This document shows positions 1-12,276 of a stretch of DNA of 64,000 nt, piece by piece; position 1 is the first letter of the stretch; each line of letters begins with the position of its first letter. The notes under the pieces were generated by a model that was given only the letters and a program-made list of their open reading frames with translations, had not been told where the DNA came from and made no database searches. Source of the DNA: Rhodosporidiobolus odoratus (taxonomy: Eukaryota > Basidiomycota > Microbotryomycetes > Sporidiobolales > Sporidiobolaceae); assembly GCA_034387635.1 (NCBI GenBank), contig JAOANU010000001.1:248001-312000 (forward strand), given 5' to 3'. The translations under genes and the position numbers were made by a program.

Positions 1-1803
1 GGAGGGAGGGGGGACGCGAAGGCCCGAGTTGCCGGTGGTGGGGATTTTCGCGTGGCTGTGTCGGACTGTGTGGCTGGGTGGGAGGATTCAGGCTGAGTGC
101 TACAGGCCTAGCGGTGCGTTGCTTTTCTCATCTTTCTCATCTCTTCTGCCCTTCTGCCCCTCGTGTCCCTCCTGCAAACTGGCATCGACGCAGAGACAAG
201 CTGGACGACCAACCTGCTGACGCTGTTCTCCTTCTCCGTCCTTTGGTTCTCTGCAGGTCCTCCCCCCGGCGGTCCCTGGAACAAACACGTCGACCTTGAC
301 CCTCTCTCCTCCGCTCATGGCGACATGCTCGAGATGGATAAAGTGCTCGAGTATATCAGAGTGCGGTTCGGCAAGATGGCTAAGAAGGGAGTTGTGGAGA
401 AGAAGGTCGAGGGCGGGGTGTTGGTGATTTTGGTTTTGACGAATTGGTGCGTTGATGATCCCTTTCGCTCCCTCTCCTCTCGTCATTCTCTCTTCCGCGC
501 GTACCTTGTTGGAGCAATGTCGGGGACGCCAAGCGAAGCAATACGAAAGTGCCGAAGAGAAAGCTAACCTATCTTTCCCCCTCCTGTCGTTCCTTTCCTG
601 CCTGTCGCTCAATACTCGCTTCTCTCCTTCTCTCTGCTTCTCCCCCCCCCCCCCCCCCCCCCCCCCTCTCTCTCTCTCTCCCTCTCTCTCTCTCTCTCTT
701 GCTTTCCCTCTCCCTTGCTTGTCCGACCTGCTCCGCTGTTATGTTCGGCCCGCAGCATGCTCATGAACCTCTTCCACCTTCACGCCTCATCCGGCCTCTC
801 CCAGCTGCCGTGGAACCCTTACGCCCCAAGCTTTGTCGGCTCGGCAGAGTATGCGATGCAGAGGTGCTGGGAGGCGGAGAGGTGCTTACATGAGGTGCGT
901 GGTGTTGCATCGCTTTTCCCGTTCGCCGCCAGAAGTACTTCTCACGCAGGCAGACTCGCATTCGGCTGAGTCTATTGTCGATAAGTGTACGCTTAGTTGA
1001 CTCTGGCTTGACTACCGCAGATCCTAAGCCAGTTAGCAGCGTACGAGAACGGGCGAACAACGCTGCATCGAAGCAGAGCGACGACCTTTACAGCATTCGT
1101 TCCTTGTGCGTTGTCCCGTCTGCTGTCCATCCTTCGTGGCTCGCTAGCGCGAACGCACTGGGCTGATTCATTGCACACAGATGTTCTTTACGCTATCGCT
1201 TTCCCGGCCAAGTTTGCGATCGGGGATTGGTCTGTACTTGGTGCGTTGCCTTCCTCCCTCCTCCGTTCTCCTCACTCTGCAGGCTGCAGGCTGTTATCAT
1301 CATCACTCTCGCCCGTCTTCGTACGTTGAATATTATGCTGAACGCTGCTCCTCCTCGAACAGTCATCTCGCGCGACCGATCCGAAAACGTTGTCGCCCGC
1401 GTTGCGCAAGACCTCCCTTCCGGAGACGACGCATTCCCGCCTTCCTACTTCGAAGAACGTCTCGCGTTCGTTGACGCGGCTTGCGATGCGATGGATCGGA
1501 TTGGGATGGTATGGCCGATCGGGGTCAAGGTGCGTTGCTCTCCTCCTCCAAGCATGGGGCCTCGCTCTTCCCGCTGTACTTCCAACACTAGACATGAATG
1601 CTTACTTGTTCTTCTCGAATTCGCAGTTCGCCGCCATGGTTCGTGGCGACCGGATGAGACTCTTTGCTCGATCCCTCCAGCGGCAACAGCAGTATCAACA
1701 GCAGCAACAACAGCAGGGTGGCTCAGGTCCCAGTCCGCTGCACAGCCACCCGTACGCAAGTCCGGATTTGGCCGGCGATACAAGCGGGTTGAACGGGTTT
1801 TAG
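1..1803 (+). CDS. 3' part of a gene resembling a fungal transcription-factor regulatory region (partial)
   Basis: The 5' end lies outside the window. Exons I can follow start after the acceptor near 257 (Gly-Pro-Pro-rich start, then a helical stretch with the motif VLEYIRVRFGKMAKKG), continue at about 756-897, 1021-1100, 1181-1240 and 1286-1529, and end with a Gln-rich tail (QQQYQQQQQQQ) and stop TAG 1801-1803. Introns use GTGCGT donors and carry long pyrimidine tracts. The one at about 448-755 contains a 25-C run followed by CT repeats. The helical text around residues LFHLHASSGLSQLPWNPYAP and the Gln-rich tail resemble the middle-homology part of Zn-cluster regulators, but no DNA-binding domain is visible here. 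That reading is inference. It could equally be another alpha-helical fungal protein. The gene is certain from its exon structure; the product is not. Confidence 0.5.
642..699. repeat. poly-C run followed by CT repeats inside an intron
   Basis: Twenty-five consecutive C at 642-666 pass directly into CT dinucleotides to about 699. The tract lies in an intron of the first gene, just upstream of its acceptor, and may act as an extended polypyrimidine tract. Length is likely variable and prone to sequencing error. Confidence 0.9.
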
Positions 1804-4800
1804 AAGGCGATTTGTCGCCGTTACGGTTCTCTTCCCCTCTGTCTTGACGTGCGTCCGCACTGCCCTCGTCTCTCTGCTTCCAAGGCCCAGTACCCCTCTC
1901 CACTCTTTGGACCATACTTCTCTTTCTTGCCGCATTCGAAATCGCCTTTTATTCTGGTCTTCGTTACCTGTTTGCCGCAGTACCTTCCCTTCTCGTACCG
2001 GAACGCAGAGCATCGGAGTGCAATACAACGCAGCACAGCAGTAGCAGCAGCAAGGGTGATGCTGAAGTCCGGTTTGACCTTCTCAAGTTGCCAGCTCGTT
2101 CGGAACTTTGCCTCACTACTATGCTTTCCTGCACATACTGCGATTGCCGACTCGCAGACCGTCACAACATCTGCATGTAGACCAGTCGTGGCTTCAGTGT
2201 AGTGTCGGAGGCCGCTGTGACGACGCGAGGGCAGTACCGGCTCTTTGCCTGATCCCGAAAAAGGTCTTGCGGGGTTGTCGACGCCATGAGTGAACTAAGC
2301 CTTGCCTATGAGGGATTGGAGCATCTTGTCAGGACCATCCAGAGTTCAGCAGGAAAAGCCACACACGCATGCGGGTAGAGTATACTACCCGGCCCAATTT
2401 TTCCTCTATGTACTTCTTGCAGATCACCATGAACATGTCAGTCTCAATATACAGCAAAGTCAAGCTCATCCTCCCACATGCCAGTACTAGTGCAGGATCG
2501 CCCGCACATGGAATTGATTTCAGCGGTCTATTCGTGCCACGCCATGGACAACATGCTTGAGCTGATCAACAGCAGTCATTGTGCAGCCTGGCCAAGCTGG
2601 CTTTGTAGGCACATTATAGTCTCACTTGCGACCAATCGCCCTGCTCAGCGGACACAGTCACCTCCTCTGGACTGGCCATCTTTAGTATATGGAACCAGAT
2701 GTTCTCCACCAATCCAGCGCAAAGAGCTTTACCTGCATGTTTCTCACCAGCAAAACCTTGTCATGGCAATGGTGCATGGTATGAGGTAAGCATCGGAATC
2801 CTGGTCTTGTGGCTGACTCTCTTGGCCTGCTGACTAACCCTCAGCATCAGCTTTGGGGCCTCAAACAGCTGCCCATCGCGCACAATCAAGATCTACAGGT
2901 CATCACAATCAGGCAGCCACCTCTCTATATCCGCATCGCTTATGACACGTTACCTCACCCATTTCGGCTTCTCCCCATTTCCAATATTTACACCTTGTCA
3001 ATCTTGACTATGCCCCAGCACGTCAGACCCACTCCTCAACCTTCCCATCTATTTGGTGCGCCGCGTAGCGGTGCACTGTCTCCCCATTCCCAATATTCAC
3101 ACCTTGTCCAGCTCTGAACAAGCTATACATGCCCTTCAGTGGCTAGCAGAGCTACAAGGCTTGCCTCAGGCTGGCACACGGCACAGAACAGAGAACCCGC
3201 TGCAACTCTGCCAGGGATTCACTAGTCAGTGACCAACAGACTCCAACAAGGTCAAACGGGCAATCTCCAGAAATTTATGGAACGACTTTCAAATGCCTCT
3301 TTAAAGGAGATCTTTTGTATGTCTGTGGAGGTTCACCTCACATCAAGACAACCTGGCTGACTGGGCACTTGTATTTGTGATTGACCACGAAAACTGGTTG
3401 GCAGTTGGACCCACAACAACTCTTCCACTGAACGGTTGCCAAGGTGAGTCTCTACACAGGCAATGTGAAGTGCACCGTAACCAGATGATCTGACTCTACA
3501 ATGCTCACAGCCCAGCATAGGCAGAGCACCCAATCTTCTGCCACTCCAATACGGTCCCGAATGGTCCCCTCACACAGGCCAAGAGACTATGTTCCCCACT
3601 CTTCCAGTGCCTGGAGACGACTGTCCACCCCCTGTCTCTGTTCTCAATCAGGCCATGTATGCTATTGAGACACAAACGCACCAGTGGTACAAGCAACAAA
3701 CAGACACAATGCAGTTCTGGCACAATGTTTTGCAGCACTTGTTAGCAGAAGATGGTGGATGGGCTCATCTGCACTGTGAGGAAGCTCAGGACTTACTTCT
3801 TGAAACGGCAGCAATTTACTGTCAGGTCACCAATTGGAATGGCTGGCTTGTATGTCCCATTTTTCCCCAAGCCTTAAGGTCTTGTAGGGCTGCTAGCCTT
3901 TTTTGACCTCTATCTTTGCCCATGCGGTTCACATCATAGCCGACACCTGTGACTGTCCTTGAATATATTGCTTGTTGTGTATTGCCCTTTTGCTTCCTTC
4001 CAGCCGTCAGCTGCCCCTGAGCGGACTATTTTGTATTATGACAGCCGCTTGCTGAGGCCGCCAGGTCTTTTTCCAGAGAAAAGGAAGGGCAGAACAGTGT
4101 ATTATACTTCATCATGTTCAATGGCCCTGTCTGACTTGCTAATTCTTCCTATACCTGTACCTCCATCATGCTTCCCAGTGCAAACAGCTGCCTGCAGATA
4201 TCATGCTCCGCACGGCCAGGCATCTGGCTCCCAGGCCGCTCAACATGGGCAGTATGAGAGCTTGGCAACTCAGAGTCAGGCTGATTAGGGGAAGGGCAAC
4301 AAGTTGGAGGTAACAGTGACTGACTGGTGTATATTACATGGCTCAGTGTAATATGACGTCTCCTCTGACTTGCCACTGCCGTACACTTGTGAACCTCATC
4401 CACAGGGTCACATGTAAACTGTATGGACTGGTGAGGATAAGGTCTGTCGCACAGAAAACAAAGATGACCTTCTCAGTTGACCAGAGTTGCTGTCAAGCCC
4501 CATGCAGGCGTGCAAAGCGCGCTCTATGTTTGCAGCATGCTTGTAAAGCTAGTCGCGGGCAGCTGGCTTACCAACGTGGCTTCAGCCGTGCGGAGCAAGC
4601 GAGAGACGCGGTGGAGAACCCCCTTGTCCTCGTCGCAGAAAGATTTCCTCTCCTACCGTCATGACATCATACTCTCTCTCCCCTATGCCGATCTCACACA
4701 GCTTGTCTCGACGAGTCACTAGCACTGCTCTACCGCCTTGTCAAGAACAGGCATCTCCCGGTGGAGGGGCGCAACCGAGCGATACCGGAAGCGGGAAGGC

Positions 4801-5145
4801 AAGGTCGGGCAGGAAAGTGATGACGCTCCTCGGGACAACCTTCGGAATTGACGAGAAAAAAATTTCAAGCTTGAGATTGCCGAAAGATCTGCTGCACCTT
4901 TCACCGCTGCGGGGGCGGAAAGAGAATTTCAACGAAGCGAGAAAGGGCTTGCCTCTCTTCTCTTACTGCACCACCCGCTCGCTTGACTTGTGTACGGAGT
5001 ACACACGCTACATCCTACGACTTATTCGGACACCACCTACACCCGTACACCCTTGAGATCGACTGAAGCCATTCCCCACTTTCCCATCGCGCCTCCCGAA
5101 CTCGATCGAACCTCTTCCTCTCCCATTCAACCACTACTTTGTGCA
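1804..5145. other. 3.3 kb without a recognised gene; part is GC-poorer
   Basis: Between the first gene and the bZIP gene I find only short open frames in every phase. The stretch from about 2.2 to 4.7 kb is visibly poorer in GC: two 60-base lines counted by hand, 3241 and 3661, gave 43% and 47%, against about 63% for a coding line at 22381. The longest suggestive frame is 3589-3906 on the plus strand (105 codons). It contains the text WYKQQTDTMQFWHNVL but has no family I know. Other open pieces lie at 2478-2789 and 2809-3117. No terminal inverted repeats or transposase signature were seen by eye. At 2074-2092 there is a near match (TTGACCTTCTCAAGTTGCC) to the element shared upstream of the family B genes. 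Confidence 0.5.
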
Positions 5146-7696
5146 ATGCAGCAAACATCAGCGTTCGATCAAGCCAGTGAGCTACACGATCCAACCTCTG
5201 GCGTATCGAGGGTTGCAAGAGATGGTGCGAGATGAGGGGGGTCACTAGAATTGCTCAGTCGCTTAGAGCGAGCGGGGAGTAAGCAGAGCGGGCGAAGGAG
5301 GTCCGTCTAGGCGATGCGACTGCGGGCGAACCGCGGCAATTCCAGCGCGAAGCCGTGCGCGCGCAGCATCGACCTTTTTCTTACAACCCGATGCCGGTTC
5401 TTCGGTTCTCGATGATTGACCTTTCTTCCGCTGTGCCGCACAGATGACCTCCCCACCTTCTCCTTCCCACTAGACACTCCCTCCCGATTCCTCTCCTCTA
5501 CTTCTCCGAATCCGTGGAGCTTCTCCTCCAACCATACTGGCGGGCTCACGCCTTCTCTCTTCGCCTCGCTCGATTCCAAGGGCTTTACGCCCTCATTCGC
5601 CGGTGTCAATGCTGCCTTGACCGAGCCCAATCCCTTCGAGCTCAGCTTGAGCGGAAGCTCATCGGCGAGTCGACGACATTCGGTTGCAGAAGGTATGGGA
5701 GGCGAGTCTGATAAATCGGGCAGCGGATCGGACAACGACTTCGATCTCCTGTCCTCTGCGACTCTTTTCGGCGGAACCGGTCGCAAGCGGGCTCTGTCTT
5801 CCCCGGCGATTCACACCCCGGGCGGCACAAACCTTTCTAACAATCTCTCCTTCCTTTCGAATTCCGCATCAGCCTCTATGGCGCCGCCTCTTCTACCCGT
5901 TTCCGCCGCCTCAGTCGACGCGCAACTAGCCGCGTACGCCTTCAAGCCTTCAAAACGGCCCCGAATGGACTCGCTCGCCTCGTCCTCGACCTCTTCCGGC
6001 GCAGGCGGTAGCCAAGACAAGATCTTCTCCGACGTCGAGAAGACCGACGCCGATGCCTCTCCAGCATCGTCGGCGGTGGACACGCCTCCCAATTCTAGCT
6101 CGATCATCCCCCTTCCAGCCATCAAGGAAGACGCTCCTCTCGCCCTGGGACTGGACATTCCCGTCTCAGCCCCTCCTCCACCTCCTTCGACTTCCGCTTT
6201 CCCCCCCGCTCCCCAGCCTTCAACCTTCACCCTCCTCTCCCAGCTTCAGTCCCAGCGCTCCGCTCTTCTCGCGTCCGGTGCGACTACCTTCTCTCAGTCT
6301 CAGCCTTTGCCGATAAAAGGTCTCGGCGCGAACGGTGGAACCGCCAGCGGGATTGACATCCCTGTCCCAATCAAGCCAGAACCTCTCGACATCAACGCCT
6401 CACCCACATCTTCCACCGCTGCGCGACCGCCAGTCGGGACGCGAGTGTCAGGCCGCAAACCGACTGCACCGTCCAACCCGTCGAACCCGTATTTGAGGCC
6501 GTCGATGCTGCACGATTATTCGAGCACAGAGGGATCTTATGCGTCTGGTTCTTCTTCGTCTATCGCTCTGGCGAAGAAGAAAACGACGGGCGGTGCAGGT
6601 GGAGCGAAGAAAAAGCCGGCGGCACCGAAGAAGACGGCTTCTGCTCCTGCCGCAGACGCCGCAACTGGGCCTGCGGAAGGCGAAGATGAAGACGAAGACG
6701 ATGTCAAAAGGAAGCAGTTTCTCGAGAGGAATAGGGTCGCGGCTTGCAAGAGTAGGGCTAAGAAGAAGGAGAAAGTTGGGCAAATGGAAAAGCGTGCGTC
6801 TTACTCTCACGATCCTGGCAAGTTACGACTCAATCAGCTGACATTCCTTCTATTTTCCGGTCTTCCTTGTTCCTTTCTGCCTCGCCTCGCCCTGATCCCG
6901 CAGTCGCCTCCGATCTTTGTGCTCGCAACCAGACTCTGCAGCAGACGGCTCTTAACCTTCGTCAGGAAGCCCTCACGCTTCGTCAGCTTATGCAAGCTCA
7001 CAATGGCTGCAATTGCGAGCATGGTGCGTTCTCGTCCTCTCTGCCTGCTCACCTACCGCGTCCGTTGATCCGCTATTCTCTGCAGCTCAAGGCTACCTCA
7101 CTCGCGACATGTCCGGCGGAGGAATTGCCACCATCGACGCCCTCGCCGGTCAAACCCTCACCCTCGACTACTCCATCCCCCCCTCGATGGGAAGAGATGA
7201 CGACGTCTACTCTTTCCTTGACCGCGGCGAACCAGGCCCTCCACCCATCGCCGCCATCGCAGCCGCTCAAGCTCAGGGAGCGTTCCTCGCCCCGCCGGTT
7301 CAGCAACCGCTCCCTCCGCAGCAGCTGCAGCAAATGCAGATGCAAATGCAGAGACCCGGCGCGGGTCCCGCCATCCCTATCGTCAGCGGCCCTTCGCCCG
7401 TCCAGCCGAAGCGTCGTCAACCCTCAGAACCCGCCCCTGGGATGCCTTCTCACTCCATGCCTTCGAAAGGCGGGATGGCAACTCGCCCTCTTCGTCCCCC
7501 GGGTGTTGGCGTTCCCGTTCCCCTTCTTCCCGCTTCTCACTTGAACGCCCCTCCGATTGATATTCCGGTGAGGAGTACGAGTGCACCACCTTCGAGTACG
7601 CCCGGTGGGTGGGGAGTCGGAGAAGGTGGAGTGAAGGGATTGGGGGCGCAGCCCAGAGGAGACTACTTTGCGCCGAAGGAGATGGTAGGGGCTTGA
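5146..7696 (+). CDS. ATF/CREB-type bZIP transcription factor (Atf1/Sko1-like)
   Basis: Exons read as 5146-5176, 5444-6793, 6904-7023 and 7086-7696, giving 703 residues. Exon 1 encodes only MQQTSAFDQA and joins to NDLPTFSF through a 267-nt intron with a GTGAGC donor. Residues about 30-70 (TPSLFASLDSKGFTPSF, then NPFE) match the N-terminal homology segment of the Atf1 group. The basic region is ERNRVAACKSRAKKKEKV at about residue 440, followed by a leucine heptad register in exon 3. After the zipper comes HNGCNCEH, a CxC motif. The N-terminal half is Ser/Pro-rich with many SP/TP sites, typical for targets of the Hog1/Sty1 MAP kinase. It should bind CRE-type DNA in the nucleus and act in stress response; this role is known for the family, not shown here. 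The C-terminal tail is Pro/Gln-rich. Confidence 0.9.
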
Positions 7697-8199
7697 AGCT
7701 TGGAAGTACGACACCTTTCTCTCTCTTTCTCGCTTTCTTCAGCAGTTTTCGTGCCCGTCTGTTTCCTTCGCTTCGTGTCTACATCAGTGTTGCTTCCACC
7801 TATCCACCCTCTCACCGACCAAACCCTCTCCTATATGGCCTACCATCGTACAAACTATCTACCCGATTCCCTTTTCGTAATCTGTCTATACACCCTCTCA
7901 CCCCATCCCGACAATGTGTTCAGTCTTTTGCTTGTCCTCCCCTCCCCTCCCGTCTCTTCTCCTCTTCTGGCCCGCCCACCATTAAAACACGTCTCTCCCC
8001 CGTCTCTGGCGGTTCCTTCAGTCCTTCAGTACCTGTCGGTTTTCGTGCTTCTTCTGATCCAGCGTAGGAATCAAGCCGATACACGGTTACTCATCTATAA
8101 CAGCGAGGTGCCGTCGCGAAACCGCCTAGAAAGAAGCATTACGGAAAGGTACGAAATAGTGCAGAGCTCTCTTTCAGGTTTTCCCAGCAACAGCTATTG
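7697..8199. other. convergent intergenic region between the bZIP gene and ALG1
   Basis: Pyrimidine-rich sequence between two converging stop codons. It presumably holds both 3' untranslated regions. Open frames here have no gene-like features. Confidence 0.6.
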
Positions 8200-10252
8200 C
8201 TACAAGACCCTGCCCACGACTCGCTCCCAATTCTCCTCCCAAGTACTCCATTCTTCCCCACCCTTTGGGTTGACAGGCGCTCCGTAGCGAGTTGTGGTGA
8301 TTCCTTGGCGGAGGAGGTCGAGAGCATTGGGATAGGGAGCAGAGAGAGTGGGTAGGAGATCCTGCAGTTCGAGCGAGATACCGGTCAGCTAGTTGAAAAG
8401 ACCGAGAGGAAGAACGCGAGCCAAATAGCAGAGAGAGAGGATGGGAAGGAGAGATAGAGAGACTAGCGTAGCTCACCATCAGCTGTTCTGCCATTTCATC
8501 GGCGTCGCGGAAGATTCGTCCGTTCTTGCGGTCTTTGACCAGTTCGGGGAGACTGCGCGAGCGTGGGGTGGATTGGTCATTAGCTGTCGTGTCACGTTTC
8601 CTCTCGGGGGAGTCAGAAACAAGCGCACCAGGCGAAATCGAGTGCCAAAACCGGTAAACCGCATCCAAACATATCTACCACCTTCATGGGGAGATCGATC
8701 CCGCTCGTACTCGTATGGAGGGAGATGCCGAGATCAGCGGCCCCTGTACATAACTTCGTCAGCAAGGGTCAGAGCCTCAACTTCCACCACTCTATCTTTG
8801 AGGAGAAGGCAGAGAATCAGGAAAGAAAAGTGGGGTAGAACGCACCGAGCAATCGAGGATAATCTTCCCTAGCCAACCAAGCCGTCCTTACTCTCACCCA
8901 ATCCCATCCTTTCTCGAGCTGCTCGACTTCTCGCTCGAACGCAGCTCGACCAGCACCCTTGCCCGTAATGACCACTACCACCCGCGGTAGTCTCTTCTGG
9001 TTTCCGCCTACAGCTGCTGCTGCTCGAGCGGCGGTTTCGAGTCTCGATAAAGCGCGAAGGAGGATCGAAAAGTCTTCGTCCTGGGTCCAGCTCGTGGCAG
9101 AGACGAGAAGTGCGGGTCGATCGGGAGAGGTAGGATCGAACAGTCCCGGAGCGAGGGGATGATCGATCGCGGTCGTCGTTGACGGTGATGAAGAGGAAGG
9201 AGGGAAGTTGAGCGCAGACGGGGAAAGGAAGTCGAGACGGGAAAAGAGGTCGGAGGATTCGGAGGGGGAGAGGCGATGGAAAGACGACGGGGGGCGGTCA
9301 TGCAGAGTGAGGATGTGACCGCTATTGCCATACGTTCAGAGGGTCAGAGGTGCAAGCTCAAGATGCGACAGCGCAGGAGAGGGATGTGTACCGTAATCCT
9401 GCTTCTCGTGTGAGTTGAGACTTCATCGCGTCTGATACGCATAAGTGGGCATAGGCTGTACGGCCGAAGAAGTGTTCGATGCTGCACACAATCACGGTCA
9501 AAGTGATGCGAGGCTGAATTGAAAGGAGCGAACAAACAATCTGGCGATCCGGACAACCTTGTGCTCCACCCCAAGCTTTAACGCCAGTACCGAGTAACCA
9601 GTATTGTGCCAGTCAATGATGACTCGCGTACCTCGCAGTAGTGCCACAAGCTTTACAACAGGCAGTGTGGGTATAGCAGGTGGATTCTGCATAGCCAAGC
9701 CAAGGAAAAGTAGGAGGACGGGAACCAAGAAAATGAGAAGCGATGAGCGCAAAGCGGGAGGCAAGAGAAACTCAGAGGTGGAGTCAGCGCACCTGCACAA
9801 AGAGGTATCTTGGCGGGCTGTCCAAGCGTTCCATGAGCGCGTACAGCAGTCCGCAGGCGCCCAAGAGAACCTTGAAAGGCGCGAGCAGGAGGAACAGCGG
9901 TCGTGGCAGGCCAGATGCGAAGGGCAGCGGCGTCGCTAGGTATACGAACTGTACGTTCGGGTTTTCGGCGAGCTCTCTCGGAGGCGAAGATCCTGCACGC
10001 GAGTACAGTCAGAAAAACAAGTGGGGAGAGAAAAGGCAAAGATGACGAACCGCGATAGGCGACGATAGCTGTTCGGTACCCAGCTGAGGCAAAGCTCTGC
10101 GCATGGTAGAGCATTCTTGGGCTGCGTCCTATGTCGCCGAGAACGACGAGTGCAACCGATTTCTGATGAGGAGATGGCGAGGCGGAACGATGGCGGAAGA
10201 ACAGTACACCGGTCAGGGCGGCAACTGCCGTGATATAAAAGGCTATGAGCAT
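8200..10252 (-). CDS. ALG1: ALG1, GDP-mannose:chitobiosyldiphosphodolichol beta-1,4-mannosyltransferase
   Basis: This enzyme adds the first mannose to GlcNAc2-PP-dolichol on the cytosolic face of the ER, an essential step of N-glycan precursor synthesis. Start ATG is at 10250-10252. Residues about 2-20 form a membrane anchor ([18 protein letters not shown]). Then come the family signatures [37 protein letters not shown] and [15 protein letters not shown]. The middle shows [17 protein letters not shown], and the donor-sugar site near the C-terminus is [14 protein letters not shown]. The last exon starts after an acceptor near 8372 ([20 protein letters not shown]) and ends WERVVGRVL with TAG at 8200-8202. 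At least five introns interrupt it. It is divergent with SDO1, sharing a 0.5-kb promoter region. Length is typical of fungal Alg1. Confidence 0.95.
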
Positions 10253-10743
10253 AGTCTCGTCGAGTCAGCCTGCATACGAGAGCTGAGCACGAGGAAGTAA
10301 TCTGATCTCATCTCTTTCAAGTTGTGATTTCGTATTATCGCTTAAAACTTACCTCGTACTACTCGACAAGACTCTAACAGCTGCGTAAGCCACCTGACCA
10401 AATCAAATCAGGCCCACCGATGTCTCCTGCACCGACTCGAGCAGTAGCGGACGAGTTACGACAGCGGTCGGCCCAGGAGCAAACGCAGCCATATCGCCGT
10501 TTGAAGGCAGGAGCAGCGGGGACAGATGGCAGAGCCGAAGTCGCTTGAATGTCACTCGCTCCCAGTGTCGTTGACGCTACGCTCGAAGCCAGCTGCCGAC
10601 ATGACGCACCTTCGCTTCTTGTCCCTCTGGACGACGAATTTGCCTGGGAGGGACACCTTCGTCGACCAATACAGCCCATGTCGAACCGTCTGTCAGTCAC
10701 TGACGGGCTCTCCACTGACCAATTGTTGTATACAGAGTCGACG
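10253..10743. promoter_or_regulatory. divergent promoter region ALG1 / SDO1
   Basis: About 490 bases separate the two start codons. An AG ending in TATACAG lies about ten bases before the SDO1 ATG, so an intron in the SDO1 5' untranslated region is possible. The reading frame upstream of the SDO1 ATG happens to stay open, which would mislead a gene finder into adding about 65 residues. Confidence 0.5.
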
Positions 10744-11912
10744 ATGTCAGCAGGCAAACAACCCGGAACGCAAATCAAACTCACAAACGTCTCCATTGTC
10801 CGGCTGAAGAAGGGAGGCAAACGGTTCGAGGTGCGCCGCTGTCATCCCTTAGAGCTCCGTGACCATATGCGCGACAGAAACGATGTTCCTGACGTGGCAT
10901 TCCTCGTTCCTCCTCTTTTCACTTGTCTCCTTGTCCACGCAGATTGCTTGCTGTGCGTTCTCCCTTTCACCGAAGGTCCTTTCCGCTTGATGTCACTGAC
11001 TACTCGTCAATATGTAGACAAGAACACTGTCAAGGCCTGGCGTAGCGGCGCACAGACCGACCTTTCCGAAGTCATCCAGATCGACAACGTCTTCACCAAC
11101 GTCTCAAAGGGTGCAGTCGCGCCTGCCGGTGACCTCGAAAAAGCCTTCGGAACTACCTCTCGCCCCGACATCATCACGCAAATCCTAAAAAAGGGCGAGT
11201 TGCAAGTCGGAGAAAAGGAACGAGCGGTCGAACTGGAAGAACTGAAGAGGGAGATTTGTACCGAGGTCGCAGGTCGATGTGTGGACCCCAATACCCAGAG
11301 GCCGCATACGGTGGGAATGATCGAGAAGGCGATGAACGAGGTTGGATACAATATCAACGGGAGTAAAGCCGCGAAGGCGCAGGTACGTTTCTTTCGATCA
11401 CTCACCCGCGACGACATATTGAGTCCCGTCCCACTTGCTTCGCCATCTACTGATGCTCCTTCTCTGCGTATAATCCTAGGCTCTCGACTTGATCAAGCTT
11501 CTCCAGTCCAAATCCACCCTCCCGATCGCTCGCGCACAGATGCGAGTACGGATAACGATGCCTTCGAAGGAGGGCAAGAAGCTCAAGGACAAGGTGATCG
11601 CGCTCGTAGGCAAGGTTGAAGACGATGAATGGAGCGAGGAATGGGAGTTGGTAAGTCGTCCGTCTGCCTTCGAGCACCTAGTCTGCCTCTTTCCGTTCGT
11701 CATCCGCGTCCCATTCCCTCTCCTCGACCCAGTTGCCACGCGCTCAGTATACGGCGACACTGACCATACGTCCGTGATCGCAGGTCGCGCTCATCGACCC
11801 GGGCTCGTTCCGACTTCTCGACGAGCTACTGCAGACCGAGGTCAAAGGGCAGAAGAAGATCGAGACAATGTCTTTCAGCGCTGTCGCCGGCGAGGAGGAG
11901 AGAATCGAGTAG
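10744..11912 (+). CDS. SDO1: SDO1 (SBDS orthologue), 60S ribosome maturation factor
   Basis: SBDS proteins work with the GTPase Efl1 to release eIF6 (Tif6) from nascent 60S subunits in the cytoplasm. Five exons: 10744-10830, 10943-10952, 11018-11382, 11480-11650 and 11784-11912, giving 253 residues, close to the usual fungal length of about 250. Exon 2 is only 10 nt, yet it supplies the conserved IACY of RFEIACYKNTV; leaving it out breaks the frame. Other family text is VIQIDNVFTNVSKG, RPHTVGMIEKAM, and the C-terminal FSAVAGEEERIE. The N-terminal FYSH domain covers about residues 10-95, followed by the helical middle domain and the ferredoxin-like C-terminal domain (MRVRITMPSKEGKKLKDKV). The start MSAGKQPGTQIKLTNV fits homologues. 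Confidence 0.96.
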
Positions 11913-12276
11913 CCGCGGCAACGACGGACGCGTGTTCACTCGACCGGCCCTTTCTCTGGCCGTACTTTCAGCTCCACTCGCTCCCGAGCCTCGTGGTTAC
12001 TTCCGTTCTGCTCGCACACTGCTCGCCCTGACATGCAGGTCTACATCGACTCTCCTGCTCCGGCATACACAGTAATAGCACAGCCTTCGGTCTCTCGCGT
12101 GGACTGACGCCGAAAGCCGGACCTTCCCACGGGCCGACCGGACGACTTTCAGCCCGTTTTTTTCAGCCCGTGGACCTCAACGGGCCTGCCAGCTTCAGCT
12201 TGCGATCCTCAGCGCTGTACCTAGTGCTTGCGTCAGCTTACTGTCAAAAGTCACGCTCTCCCAACGGCCGTCCCTC
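11913..12276. other. intergenic, SDO1 to family A copy 1
   Basis: Short gap holding the SDO1 3' region and the presumed promoter of the next gene. It contains a short direct repeat, TTTTCAGCCCG, near 12150-12175. Nothing else is visible. Confidence 0.5.

Noticed and set aside
2200..4700. A transposase (KDZ-like, Helitron or retroelement) in the GC-poor island
   Set aside because: No catalytic motif, terminal repeat or poly(A) feature could be read; only the composition suggests foreign origin.
10549..10743. N-terminal extension of SDO1
   Set aside because: The frame stays open by chance. The protein starting at ATG 10744 has the normal length and N-terminus, and an acceptor-like AG lies just before it.
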